Shown in pieces: positions 16,124 to 24,057 of a stretch of DNA of 37,706 nucleotides (position 1 is the stretch's first letter; every line of letters begins with the position of its first letter). The notes beneath the pieces are model-generated. The model searched no databases, had not been told where the DNA came from, and was given only the letters and a program-made list of their open reading frames with translations. The stretch is from an uncultured Bacteroides sp. (GTDB taxonomy: Bacteria; Bacteroidota; Bacteroidia; Bacteroidales; Bacteroidaceae). The translations under genes and the position numbers were made by a program. The stretch lies in the NCBI GenBank assembly GCA_949296855.1, contig CASFRN010000054.1:1-37706 (forward strand), given 5' to 3'.

Positions 16124-16203
16124 TCGTGTACCCGAAAACGCCATTTTGGGTACATGATAACTTTCTCATGTACCCAAAAACGCCATTTCGGGTACATGAT
16201 AAC
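16124..16203. repeat. Tandem palindromic repeat after the Fic gene
   Basis: Two tandem copies (16124-16161 and 16165-16203) of a unit reading GTGTACCC or ATGTACCC, then AAAACGCCATTT, then GGGTACATGATAAC. Each unit has GTACCC/GGGTAC arms around an AAAACGCCATTT loop, so each can form its own hairpin, and neighbours can also pair with each other. They fill the gap before prfA. Confidence 0.8.
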
Positions 16204-16229
16204 CTAAATAAAATAAAAATAGAACAGAT

Positions 16230-17339
16230 ATGTCAGACAACCATACACTCTTAGAAAAGCTCGATGGACTGGTTTCGCGCTTCGAGGAAGTATCGACCCT
16301 AATAACCGACCCTTCCGTTATTGCCGACCAGAAACGCTACGTGAAGCTCACCAAGGAATACAAAGAACTGGGCGACCTGATGAAGGCACGCAAGGAATAC
16401 ATGCAATGCCTTGCCGGACTGGAGGAAGCTAAGGAAATGATGAACGAAAACGATCCGGAGATGAAGGAAATGGCTCGTGAAGAAGCCGCCGCGTGTGAAG
16501 CACGCATCCCGGAGCTGGAAGAAGAAATCAAGCTCCTGCTCATCCCAGCTGACCCGCAAGATGACCGCAACGCCATCCTCGAAATCCGTGGAGGAACCGG
16601 AGGGGATGAAGCCGCTATCTTCGCCGGAGACCTGTTCCGTATGTACTCGAAATATTGCGAGCGCAAAGGCTGGAAGTTGGAAGTTTCGAGCGCGAGCGAA
16701 GGCGCATCGGGAGGATTCAAGGAAATCATCTGCTCCGTTACGGGAGAAAAGGTGTACGGGACATTGAAATACGAATCGGGCGTACACCGCGTGCAACGTG
16801 TACCCGCCACCGAAACCCAAGGGCGCGTGCATACCTCGGCGGCATCTGTTGCCGTATTGCCCGAAGCCGAACCTTTTGATGTGGAAATCAACGAAGGCGA
16901 AATCAAATGGGATACGTTCCGGAGTTCCGGTGCCGGAGGACAGAATGTGAACAAGGTGGAATCGGGCGTACGCCTGCGCTATAATTGGAAGAATCCCAAT
17001 ACGGGCGTAGTCGAGGAAATCCTGATAGAATGTACCGAGACGCGCGACCAGCCGAAGAACAAGGAACGTGCTCTCGCGCGCCTGCGTACCTTTATCTATG
17101 ATAAGGAACACCAGAAGTACATTGATGATATCGCCTCGAAACGGAAGACGATGGTAAGCACCGGAGACCGGTCGGCAAAAATCCGCACTTACAATTATCC
17201 CCAAGGGCGCATCACCGACCACCGCATCAATTATACCATCTACAATCTTGCCGCCTTCATGGACGGAGACATCCAAGATTGCATCGACCACCTGATAGTA
17301 GCGGAAAACGCCGAAAGACTAAAAGAAAGCGAATTATAA
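16230..17339 (+). CDS. prfA: Peptide chain release factor 1
   Basis: A 369-residue class I release factor that reads UAA and UAG. The codon-recognition tripeptide PAT is at 192-194 within VPATETQGRVHTS, identifying RF1 and not RF2. The catalytic GGQ is at 236-238 within SGAGGQNVNK, which triggers peptide release in the ribosomal peptidyl transferase centre. Total length and the positions of both motifs match E. coli RF1 closely. It is followed 12 bases later by pyrF, so they are probably co-transcribed. Confidence 0.96.
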   Translation: MSDNHTLLEKLDGLVSRFEEVSTLITDPSVIADQKRYVKLTKEYKELGDLMKARKEYMQCLAGLEEAKEMMNENDPEMKEMAREEAAACEARIPELEEEIKLLLIPADPQDDRNAILEIRGGTGGDEAAIFAGDLFRMYSKYCERKGWKLEVSSASEGASGGFKEIICSVTGEKVYGTLKYESGVHRVQRVPATETQGRVHTSAASVAVLPEAEPFDVEINEGEIKWDTFRSSGAGGQNVNKVESGVRLRYNWKNPNTGVVEEILIECTETRDQPKNKERALARLRTFIYDKEHQKYIDDIASKRKTMVSTGDRSAKIRTYNYPQGRITDHRINYTIYNLAAFMDGDIQDCIDHLIVAENAERLKESEL

Positions 17340-17351
17340 AAACATACCGAC

Positions 17352-18182
17352 ATGAACAAACAAGAACTTTTTGAGAACATCAAGCGCAAACAATCCTTCC
17401 TTTGTGTAGGACTGGACACCGACATCAAGAAAATCCCCGAACACCTATTGAAGGAAGAAGACCCGATTTTCGCGTTCAACAAAGCCATCATAGACGCTAC
17501 AGCCCCCTATTGCATCGCTTATAAACCCAACTTGGCTTTCTATGAAAGCATGGGCGTAAAGGGCTGGATAGCGTTCGAAAAGACCGTGCAGTACATCAAA
17601 AAAAACTATTCCGACCAATTCATCATCGCCGACGCCAAGCGCGGAGACATCGGGAACACCTCGGCAATGTACGCACGTACCTTCTTCGAAGAACTCGATA
17701 TCGACTCGGTGACCGTAGCTCCCTACATGGGCGAGGATAGCGTGACTCCCTTCCTCACCTACGAAGGCAAATGGGTCATCCTCTTGGCATTGACCTCGAA
17801 CAAAGGCTCGCACGATTTCCAATTAACGGAGGACGAGGACGGAGAACGCCTCTTCGAGAAAGTGCTCCGCAAATCGCAAGCATGGGCAAACGATGAAAAC
17901 ATGATGTATGTAGTAGGCGCCACCCAAGGCCGTATGTTCGAAGACATCCGCCGCATCGTGCCCAACCATTTCCTATTAGTGCCGGGCATCGGCGCGCAAG
18001 GAGGCTCATTGGAAGAAGTATGCCGCTATGGAATGACTCCCCAATGCGGGCTTATCGTCAACTCCAGCCGTGCCATCATCTATGCCGACAAGAGCGAAGC
18101 CTTCGCCCAAACCGCCAAGAATGAAGCCGAAAAGGTTCAGAAACAAATGGCAGAACAATTGAAAGCCGCCGGCATAATCTAA
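17352..18182 (+). CDS. pyrF: Orotidine 5'-phosphate decarboxylase (type 2 subfamily)
   Basis: A 276-residue enzyme that makes UMP from OMP, the last step of de novo pyrimidine synthesis. The N-terminal [14 protein letters not shown], the catalytic [17 protein letters not shown] with its Asp-Lys network, [15 protein letters not shown], and the phosphate-binding [10 protein letters not shown] followed by NSSRAIIYA are all present. The length and VAPYMGEDS motif place it in the longer type 2 subfamily (PyrF of actinobacterial and Bacteroidota type), not the 230-240 residue E. coli type. A terminator follows. Confidence 0.95.
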   Translation: MNKQELFENIKRKQSFLCVGLDTDIKKIPEHLLKEEDPIFAFNKAIIDATAPYCIAYKPNLAFYESMGVKGWIAFEKTVQYIKKNYSDQFIIADAKRGDIGNTSAMYARTFFEELDIDSVTVAPYMGEDSVTPFLTYEGKWVILLALTSNKGSHDFQLTEDEDGERLFEKVLRKSQAWANDENMMYVVGATQGRMFEDIRRIVPNHFLLVPGIGAQGGSLEEVCRYGMTPQCGLIVNSSRAIIYADKSEAFAQTAKNEAEKVQKQMAEQLKAAGII

Positions 18183-18214
18183 AATTACACAATACGCAAT
18201 AAAAACCACACGAA

Positions 18215-18269
18215 GGCTGCCTCGAAATAAGAACCAATTTCCATTTTGAGACAGCCTCTTTTTCTTTCT
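18215..18269 (+). terminator. Rho-independent terminator after pyrF
   Basis: GGCTGCCTCGAAAT (18215-18228) pairs with ATTTTGAGACAGCC (18243-18256) over 14 positions with two wobble-type differences, followed by TCTTTTTCTTTCT. GGCTGTCTCAAAAT hairpins recur in Bacteroides; the outer ends resemble those of the element at 34834-34998. Confidence 0.75.
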
Positions 18270-18394
18270 AAAAAATGAAAAATCGAACGCTTTTTCAAGG
18301 AATCAAGACAGTTTTATACATTGAAAACCTGTTTTTCAATCTTTAAAAAGATAAATAATTGGTTTTTTGTACGGATATATAAAAAAAAAACACG

Positions 18395-18401
18395 TAATTT
18401 G
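18395..18401 (+). promoter_or_regulatory. Possible promoter for the lpxD operon
   Basis: TAATTTG is one base short of the TAnnTTTG consensus, 61 bases before the lpxD ATG, and an upstream TTTG (18366-18369) lies 25 bases away, wider than usual. A promoter is expected here after the pyrF terminator, but this particular site is a weak match. Confidence 0.3.
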
Positions 18402-18462
18402 CATAATTGAAACAACAGACATAGAGAATATACTAACAGAAAAGCAAAACAAGGACAAGGTT

Positions 18463-19503
18463 ATGGAGTTTTCAGCCAAACAAATTGCGGAGTATATCCA
18501 CGGAGAAATAGTAGGGAATGAGAATGCAACCGTACATACATTCGCCAAGATAGAAGAAGGCGTGCCGGGTGCCATTTCTTTTCTTTCAAACCCGAAATAT
18601 ACACATTACATATATACAACCCAATCAACGATTGTACTGGTCAATAAAGATTTCGAACCGGAACAACCGGTAAGTGCAACCTTGATTAAAGTAGACAACG
18701 CATACGAAAGCCTGGCTCAACTCCTGACTTTATACGAACAAAGCAAGCCGAAAAAGACGGGCATCGACCCGTTAGCATCCATTGCTCCGACCGCTAAAAT
18801 CGGAAAAGATGTCTATATCGGTCCCTTTGCCTGCATCGAAGAAGGTGCGGAGATAGGCGATAACGCTTGCATCCACCCGCATGCTACCGTAGGAAGCCAT
18901 GCCAAAATAGGAAATAACACAACGCTCTATCCCCATGTCACAATTTATCAGGATTGCCGGGTGGGAAACAATTGCATCCTGCATGCCGGATGTGTCATCG
19001 GCGCGGACGGATTCGGGTTTGCCCCCTCCGCCGAGGGCTATGACAAGATTCCCCAAATCGGTATCGTCGTTATCGAAGACAATGTGGAAATCGGTGCCAA
19101 TACGTGCGTAGACCGTGCCACGATGGGTGCCACCATCATCCATAAGGGCGTAAAGCTGGACAACCTGATCCAGATTGCCCACAATGTAGAGATAGGAAGC
19201 CACACGGTAATGGCTTCGCAAGGAGGCGTGGCGGGTTCCGCCAAGATAGGCGAATGGTGCGTATTTGCCGGACAAGTAGGTGTAGCCGGACATATCAAAG
19301 TGGGCGACCGCGTGACTATCGGAGCCCAATCGGGCATACCGGGCAATACCAAGTCGGGCAGCACCCTGATGGGATATCCCGCCATCGACCCGAAACTTTT
19401 TGCGCGTTCAGCTGTTATATACAAGAAGTTGCCCGACATGTACGAAGACATGAGACGCATGCAAAAAGAACTGGAAGAATTAAAGAAACAACTTAATAAA
19501 TAA
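18463..19503 (+). CDS. lpxD: UDP-3-O-acylglucosamine N-acyltransferase
   Basis: A 346-residue enzyme of lipid A synthesis that adds the second 3-hydroxyacyl chain to UDP-3-O-acylglucosamine from acyl-ACP. The N-terminal uridine-binding domain (about 1-100) carries [17 protein letters not shown] left-handed beta helix of hexapeptide repeats ([10 protein letters not shown] and so on) spans about 105-330. The catalytic His is His240 in [10 protein letters not shown], matching His239 of E. coli. ATG 18463 is chosen because [12 protein letters not shown] begins the conserved domain; the frame upstream to 18367 is AT-rich and unconserved. First gene of the lipid A operon. Confidence 0.94.
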   Translation: MEFSAKQIAEYIHGEIVGNENATVHTFAKIEEGVPGAISFLSNPKYTHYIYTTQSTIVLVNKDFEPEQPVSATLIKVDNAYESLAQLLTLYEQSKPKKTGIDPLASIAPTAKIGKDVYIGPFACIEEGAEIGDNACIHPHATVGSHAKIGNNTTLYPHVTIYQDCRVGNNCILHAGCVIGADGFGFAPSAEGYDKIPQIGIVVIEDNVEIGANTCVDRATMGATIIHKGVKLDNLIQIAHNVEIGSHTVMASQGGVAGSAKIGEWCVFAGQVGVAGHIKVGDRVTIGAQSGIPGNTKSGSTLMGYPAIDPKLFARSAVIYKKLPDMYEDMRRMQKELEELKKQLNK

Positions 19504-19508
19504 AGCCC

Positions 19509-20894
19509 ATGTTGAAACAAAAAACATTAAAAGGCAGTTTTACACTGAACGGTAAGGGTCTCCATACCGGAGTCAAGCTGACCGTGACATTCAATCCTGC
19601 CCCCGAACACCACGGATATAAAATCCAACGCATCGACCTGGACGACCAGCCCATCATCGATGCCATAGCGGATAATGTGGTAGACACCACACGTGGTACT
19701 GTTTTGGCTAAGAACGGGGTAAAAGTAAGTACCGTAGAGCATGCCATGGCTGCCCTCTATGCAGCCGGTATCGATAATTGCCTGATTCAGGTAAACGGTC
19801 CCGAACTTCCGATTTTAGACGGAAGCTCGAAAGCATACGTAGAATGCATCCAGCGGGTAGGCATTGAGGAACAAACCGCTCCGAAAGATTATTACATCAT
19901 CAAATCGAAAATCGAAGTACGCGATGAAGAAACAGGGTCTTCCATCATCGTCTTGCCGGATGATAAATTCAGCTTAAACGTATTAATCTCTTACGATTCT
20001 AAGATTCTGACCAACCAATACGCCACATTGGAGAACATGGAAGACTTTCCTACCGAAATCGCTTCGGCACGCACCTTCGTATTCGTTAGGGAAATCGAAC
20101 CTCTGCTGAATGCCGGGCTTATCAAGGGAGGAGATTTGGACAATGCTATCGTTATCTACGAAAAGCAGATGACCCAAGAAAACTTCGATAAATTAGCGGA
20201 TGTCATGGGAGTCCCGCACATGGACGCAAGCCATTTAGGATATATCAATCACATCCCTTTGGTATGGCCCAACGAGCCTGCACGCCATAAGTTGCTCGAT
20301 ATCATCGGCGACCTTGCCCTAATCGGGAAACCTATCAAAGGACGCATCATTGCCACCCGTCCGGGACATACCATCAACAATAAATTCGCACGCCAGTTGC
20401 GCAAGGAAATCCGCCTGCACGAGATTCAAGCTCCTATCTATAATTGCAACGAGCCGCCTTTGATGGACGTGAACCGCATCCGCGAGCTCCTTCCGCACCG
20501 CTACCCGTTTCAATTGGTTGATAAAGTAATAGCCATCGGAGCCAATCACATTGTAGGGATAAAGAACGTCACATCAAACGAACCGTTCTTCCAAGGACAT
20601 TTCCCCACAGAACCTGTAATGCCGGGCGTACTGCAAGTAGAGGCAATGGCTCAAGTAGGCGGACTGTTGGTACTGAACTCGTTAGACGAGCCTGAAAGAT
20701 ATTCCACCTATTTCCTCAAAATAGACAACGTAAAATTCCGCCAAAAAGTAGTGCCCGGAGACACATTGGTGTTCCGCGTAGAATTGATGGCACCCATACG
20801 CCGCGGGATTTCTACCATGAAAGGATACATATTCGTTGGAGAAAAAATCGTCTGCGAAGCAGAATTTATGGCACAAATCGTAAAAAACAAATAA
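19509..20894 (+). CDS. lpxC/fabZ: Bifunctional LpxC deacetylase / FabZ dehydratase fusion
   Basis: A 461-residue fusion typical of Bacteroidota. Residues 1 to about 305 are LpxC, the zinc-dependent UDP-3-O-acyl-GlcNAc deacetylase that commits to lipid A: His78 (STVEHAMAAL), His260 and Asp264 (RHKLLDIIGD) are the zinc ligands and His287 (RPGHTIN) is catalytic. Residues about 315-461 are FabZ, the 3-hydroxyacyl-ACP dehydratase: LLPHRYPFQLVDKV, then FFQGHFPTEPVMPGVLQVEA with His364 and Glu378. One chain thus links lipid A commitment to supply or removal of 3-hydroxyacyl-ACP. It begins five bases after lpxD and ends one base before lpxA. Confidence 0.96.
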   Translation: MLKQKTLKGSFTLNGKGLHTGVKLTVTFNPAPEHHGYKIQRIDLDDQPIIDAIADNVVDTTRGTVLAKNGVKVSTVEHAMAALYAAGIDNCLIQVNGPELPILDGSSKAYVECIQRVGIEEQTAPKDYYIIKSKIEVRDEETGSSIIVLPDDKFSLNVLISYDSKILTNQYATLENMEDFPTEIASARTFVFVREIEPLLNAGLIKGGDLDNAIVIYEKQMTQENFDKLADVMGVPHMDASHLGYINHIPLVWPNEPARHKLLDIIGDLALIGKPIKGRIIATRPGHTINNKFARQLRKEIRLHEIQAPIYNCNEPPLMDVNRIRELLPHRYPFQLVDKVIAIGANHIVGIKNVTSNEPFFQGHFPTEPVMPGVLQVEAMAQVGGLLVLNSLDEPERYSTYFLKIDNVKFRQKVVPGDTLVFRVELMAPIRRGISTMKGYIFVGEKIVCEAEFMAQIVKNK

Positions 20895-20895
20895 T

Positions 20896-21663
20896 ATGAT
20901 CAGCCCATTAGCATACATACATCCTGAAGCAATCATCGGAGAGAACGTAGAAATAGGCCCCTTTGTTTACATCGACAAAAATGTAATCATCGGCGACAAT
21001 AATTTAATCATGCCCAATGCGAATATCCTCTACGGTGCACGCATCGGCAATAACAACCGGATTTTTCCCGGTGCCGTTATCGGGGCTATTCCGCAAGACC
21101 TGAAGTTCAGAGGAGAAGAAACCACGGCGGAAATAGGCGATAACAATACTATCCGCGAAAATGTAACCATCAACCGGGGCACTGCAGCCAAAGGAAAAAC
21201 CGTAGTAGGAAACAACAACCTGCTTATGGAAGGCGTACACGTGGCTCACGATGCGCATGTAGGAAGTGGATGCATCATCGGTAATTCTACGAAAATAGCG
21301 GGCGAAGTCATCATCGACGACAATGCCATTGTCAGCGCCAACGTGCTGATGCACCAATTCTGCCGTGTGGGCGGATACGTCATGATACAAGGCGGATGCC
21401 GTTTCAGCAAAGACATCCCGCCTTACATCATAGCCGGACGCGAACCGATTGCTTATAGCGGAATCAACATCGTAGGACTGCGCCGGCGCGGATTCTCAAA
21501 CGAACTGATAGAAAATATCCACAACGCCTATCGCATCATTTACAATAACGGGAAAAATGTAACAGACGCATTGCAACAAGTCAAAGAAGAAGTGACGATA
21601 AGCCCTGAAATAGAATACATCGTTTCTTTTATTGAAAAATCGGAAAGAGGCATCATCCGATGA
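20896..21663 (+). CDS. lpxA: Acyl-ACP:UDP-N-acetylglucosamine O-acyltransferase
   Basis: A 255-residue left-handed beta-helix enzyme catalysing the first step of lipid A synthesis. Hexapeptide repeats run from about residue 2 to 185. The catalytic His118 lies in HVAHDAHVG, equivalent to His125 of E. coli. QGGCRFSKDIPPYIIAGREP and AYSGINIVGLRRRGFS mark LpxA, followed by the helical C-terminal domain. Full length, one base after lpxC-fabZ. TTTGTACCTTTA just after the stop (21671-21682) is one base off a TAnnTTTG element and may start a separate transcript for the next gene. Confidence 0.96.
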   Translation: MISPLAYIHPEAIIGENVEIGPFVYIDKNVIIGDNNLIMPNANILYGARIGNNNRIFPGAVIGAIPQDLKFRGEETTAEIGDNNTIRENVTINRGTAAKGKTVVGNNNLLMEGVHVAHDAHVGSGCIIGNSTKIAGEVIIDDNAIVSANVLMHQFCRVGGYVMIQGGCRFSKDIPPYIIAGREPIAYSGINIVGLRRRGFSNELIENIHNAYRIIYNNGKNVTDALQQVKEEVTISPEIEYIVSFIEKSERGIIR

Positions 21664-21709
21664 AAAATTTTTTGTACCTTTACCATCAATTCAAGATTAA
21701 CGAAAAACT

Positions 21710-22267
21710 ATGGTATATAAATTTAGAATCATATCAGATGAAGTGGATGATTTCATAAGAGAAATCAAAATCGATTCGGATGCTTCATTCTACGACTTGC
21801 ATGAAGCAATCCTGAAATGTACAGGCTATAAGGATGACCAGATGACTTCTTTCTTCATCTGCGACGATGATTGGGAGAAAGAAATCGAAATCACCTTGGA
21901 AGACATGGGAGGAGGAAGCTCGGAAGAAGACACTTTCGTAATGAAAGACACCCGCCTGAGCGAACTGCTGGAAGACGAAAAGCAAAAACTGATTTATGTA
22001 TTCGACCCGTTGACAGAACGCGTATTCTTCATCGAACTGGCTGAAATCATCACCGGAAAAGACCAGCAACACGCTGTTTGCTCACGCAAGGAAGGAAACC
22101 CTCCCGAACAGACCGTCGACTTCGACGAACAGATGAAAAAAATGGACTCGTCATTGGATTTGGACGAAAACTTCTACGGCGACCAAGAATACGACATGGA
22201 TGACTTCGACCCCGACGGCTACGACATGGGAGGCGGAGGCAATCCGTATGACGAAGATAAATACTAA
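21710..22267 (+). CDS. Acidic protein of the pRiA4b ORF-3 / IS1096 TnpR-passenger family
   Basis: A 185-residue protein. Residues 1 to about 120 (MVYKFRIISDEVDDFIREI, then ASFYDLHEAILKCTGYKDD and FVMKDTRLSELLEDEKQKL with LIYVFDPLTERVFFIEL) match the plasmid pRiA4b ORF-3-like domain, also named after the passenger gene of IS1096. The C-terminal 50 residues are very acidic and Gly-rich with repeated Asp/Tyr, probably disordered. No transposase or terminal repeats are present, so it is a resident gene and not a mobile element. Function unknown. Its place between lpxA and miaA on the same strand suggests shared transcription. Confidence 0.75.
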   Translation: MVYKFRIISDEVDDFIREIKIDSDASFYDLHEAILKCTGYKDDQMTSFFICDDDWEKEIEITLEDMGGGSSEEDTFVMKDTRLSELLEDEKQKLIYVFDPLTERVFFIELAEIITGKDQQHAVCSRKEGNPPEQTVDFDEQMKKMDSSLDLDENFYGDQEYDMDDFDPDGYDMGGGGNPYDEDKY

Positions 22268-22270
22268 ACC

Positions 22271-22393
22271 AATTGACAATTGACAATTGATAATTGACAA
22301 TTAATCCTAAGTACAAACATTTCTTAATTGTTAATTACCAACCTAATTGTCAATTGTCAATTGTCAATTATCAATTGTCAATTGTCAATTGTT
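22271..22393. repeat. CAATTGA multi-copy inverted/direct repeat before miaA
   Basis: AATTGACAATTGACAATTGA on the left pairs with a longer run of AATTGTCAATTGTCAATTGT units on the right (22344-22393), so the whole gap can form a long AT-rich hairpin with many registers. The repeat ends directly at the miaA ATG, which means the miaA start lies against a strong structure. The in-frame extension of miaA back to 22328 is only repeat translation. Confidence 0.85.
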
Positions 22394-23293
22394 ATGACTC
22401 TCATCGTCCTCATCGGCCCTACCGGCGTAGGCAAAACCGAATTAAGCTTATCTATCGCCGAAACCTATCATACATCTATCCTCTCGGCGGACTCCCGCCA
22501 ACTTTATGCCGACTTGAAAATAGGAACGGCTGCCCCTACTCCCGACCAATTGGCACGGGTTCCCCATTATTTTGTGGGCACATTGCAACTCACCGATTAT
22601 TATAGCGCAGCCCAATATGAAGCAGATGCGCTCAAGAAACTGGACGAACTTTTCAAGACACACGATGTAGTAGTATTGACCGGAGGCTCGATGATGTATG
22701 TCGATGCCGTATGCAAGGGGATTGACGATATTCCCACGGTAGATGCCGAAACACGCCAATTGATGCTGGAACGCTATGAACAAGAAGGGTTGGAACGCCT
22801 CTGTGCCGAGCTGAAACTTTTAGACCCGGAATATTATCAGATAGTTGACCTGAAAAATCCCAAACGGGTGATTCATGCACTCGAAATCTGCTACATGACC
22901 GGAAAAACCTACACTTCATTCCGTACCCGTACACAAAAACAACGCCCTTTTCATATCCTGAAAATCGGATTGAAACGGGAACGTGAAGAACTATATGCCC
23001 GCATCAACCTTCGTGTAGACCAAATGATGGAAGAAGGCTTGTTAGAAGAAGCCCGCAAGGTTTATCCCTACCGGCACCTCAATTCACTGAACACCGTTGG
23101 CTATAAAGAACTCTTCAAGTATTTCGATAGAGAATGGGAGCTTCCTTTCGCCATCGAGAAAATCAAGCAAAACTCACGCATCTATTCACGCAAACAGATG
23201 ACGTGGTTCAAGCGTGACACCGATATCGCGTGGTTCCATCCCGACCAAAAAGAAGAAATCCTGCACTTTATCAGCCAGCACATCGCTGAATAA
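22394..23293 (+). CDS. miaA: tRNA dimethylallyltransferase
   Basis: A 299-residue enzyme that adds dimethylallyl to A37 of tRNAs reading UNN codons. Walker A-like [10 protein letters not shown] lies at about residues 8-17, the substrate motif [16 protein letters not shown] follows, then [29 protein letters not shown] and a late [13 protein letters not shown] [16 protein letters not shown]. Length is typical. ATG 22394 is taken because [11 protein letters not shown] begins the domain; the longer frame from 22328 translates the CAATTGA repeat. A 9-bp stem without a T run follows at 23330-23352. Confidence 0.94.
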   Translation: MTLIVLIGPTGVGKTELSLSIAETYHTSILSADSRQLYADLKIGTAAPTPDQLARVPHYFVGTLQLTDYYSAAQYEADALKKLDELFKTHDVVVLTGGSMMYVDAVCKGIDDIPTVDAETRQLMLERYEQEGLERLCAELKLLDPEYYQIVDLKNPKRVIHALEICYMTGKTYTSFRTRTQKQRPFHILKIGLKREREELYARINLRVDQMMEEGLLEEARKVYPYRHLNSLNTVGYKELFKYFDREWELPFAIEKIKQNSRIYSRKQMTWFKRDTDIAWFHPDQKEEILHFISQHIAE

Positions 23294-23329
23294 GTGCCAA
23301 TTTGACAGAAACTTCTCATCTTCTGCTCA

Positions 23330-23352
23330 TTTGTCAGTTCTCGACTGACAAA
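23330..23352. repeat. Perfect 9-bp stem-loop after miaA
   Basis: TTTGTCAGT (23330-23338) and ACTGACAAA (23344-23352) pair exactly around a 5-base loop. No T run follows on the plus strand, so it is not a classic terminator. It may protect the miaA mRNA end or be a protein-binding site. Confidence 0.6.
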
Positions 23353-23440
23353 ATGTTCATTCCCTTCCCGTAAAGCTTTCAGGAACCTCTGCATTTTTTG
23401 ACTTAGGTCAATAAAACGGGCAAAAACTTCAAATATATGC

Positions 23441-23458
23441 TATAAAACATGTTTTATA
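23441..23458. promoter_or_regulatory. 18-bp perfect palindrome, candidate operator
   Basis: TATAAAACATGTTTTATA is its own reverse complement over all 18 bases. It ends 13 bases before the -7 element at 23472-23479, so it covers the -33 region where sigma would bind. That position suits a dimeric repressor or activator. No adjacent regulator gene is present. Confidence 0.55.
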
Positions 23459-23471
23459 ATCAAAAAGGCAG

Positions 23472-23479
23472 TATCTTTG
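23472..23479 (+). promoter_or_regulatory. -7 promoter element of the small 23.4-23.9 kb transcription unit
   Basis: TATCTTTG followed by C matches TAnnTTTG exactly. The expected -33 position is occupied by the palindrome at 23441-23458 (GTTTTATA), with no TTTG, so an activator may be needed. Transcription would start near 23486 and give a leader of nearly 200 bases before the ATG at 23682. Confidence 0.6.
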
Positions 23480-23499
23480 CAGTGTAATTAAAGAACAAC

Positions 23500-23513
23500 A
23501 AGTTCTAGAACTT
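23500..23513. promoter_or_regulatory. 14-bp perfect palindrome in the leader of the small ORF
   Basis: AAGTTCTAGAACTT is fully self-complementary and lies about 15-30 bases after the probable transcription start. It may be a second protein-binding site or, in RNA, a dimerisation or kissing element. It has no loop, so it is unlikely to fold as a simple hairpin. Confidence 0.4.
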
Positions 23514-23681
23514 AACTAAACTATATGTTTTTAAGGTAAAGATTGAAAAGAAAAACATCGAAGGCCAGCCGTGAGGTTCGCCGAAGATTTAAAAGGATAA
23601 CAAAAATCAGGTATTAAAAGTTAGACTAAAGTTAGATTTAAGTTTTCAGGTATTATTAACTAAACAAGAAAGGATAACATT

Positions 23682-23774
23682 ATGAAAAAGGTAAAAAACA
23701 TTTTTCACAAGATTGCCAATGCAGATCCGATGATCTGGGGTTATGTAATGCTGAACGACAGACTCAGCAAGTAA
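23682..23774 (+). CDS. 30-residue small protein of unknown function
   Basis: A short ORF beginning MKKVKNIFHKIANADPMIWG and ending NDRLSK. It has a basic N-terminus that could form an amphipathic helix, a central Trp-Gly-Tyr patch, and a polar end. An A/G-rich AAAGGATA stretch lies just before the ATG. It is the only ORF with a promoter upstream (23472) and terminators downstream (about 23779-23812 and 23857-23893), so the unit is complete. I do not recognise a family. It could be a regulatory leader peptide, a membrane-active peptide, or part of a dual-function small RNA. Confidence 0.55.
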   Translation: MKKVKNIFHKIANADPMIWGYVMLNDRLSK

Positions 23775-23778
23775 AAAC

Positions 23779-23812
23779 AAGCTGAAGCGACAAAAAGCGG
23801 AAGCTTTTTTAG
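23779..23812 (+). terminator. Possible first terminator of the small transcription unit
   Basis: AAGCTGAAGCGACAAAAAGC followed by GGAAGCTTTTTTAG gives short AAGCT/AGCTT arms with inner GC pairs and a run of six T. The stem is weak compared with the next hairpin, so it may be partial or a processing site. Confidence 0.45.
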
Positions 23813-23856
23813 AAAAAAGAATCTGATAAATGCCGGAAGGCTTTTGTAAATAATCA

Positions 23857-23893
23857 AAAAAAGCGATTGCACCTTGTGTACAGTCGCTTTTTT
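23857..23893 (+). terminator. Strong rho-independent terminator
   Basis: AAAAAAGCGATTG (23857-23869) pairs with CAGTCGCTTTTTT (23881-23893) over 13 positions with one wobble around an 11-base loop, and the T run is part of the arm. Symmetry of the A and T runs would let it work in both directions. Confidence 0.8.
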
Positions 23894-23988
23894 CCGTTTA
23901 TTTTGCCGCATATATGGTTATACGGATTAGTCCGAAACCTCTGTTCCAACCACATCTTTTAATCAAGCCATATAATAGCCTTTTTTGT

Positions 23989-24057
23989 AAGATTATTAAT
24001 CCTACGGCATGAAGATTATTAATCCTACAGCGTGAAGATTATTAATCTTGCCACAAA
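23989..24057. repeat. Three 23-bp tandem repeats, iteron-like
   Basis: The unit AAGATTATTAATC plus about ten bases starts at 23989, 24012 and 24035 with an exact 23-bp period. The first two copies match except at two positions (CCTACGGCATG and CCTACAGCGTG); the third diverges after AAGATTATTAATC. Each unit contains the 11-bp near-palindrome GATTATTAATC. No gene is attached. Confidence 0.8.

Noticed and set aside
16299..17291. 330-codon minus-strand open frame
   Set aside because: It is the antisense shadow of prfA, whose motifs and length are certain.
23989..24057. CRISPR-like spaced repeat
   Set aside because: There are only three units, the period is 23 bases with no unique spacers of usual length, and no cas gene is nearby.
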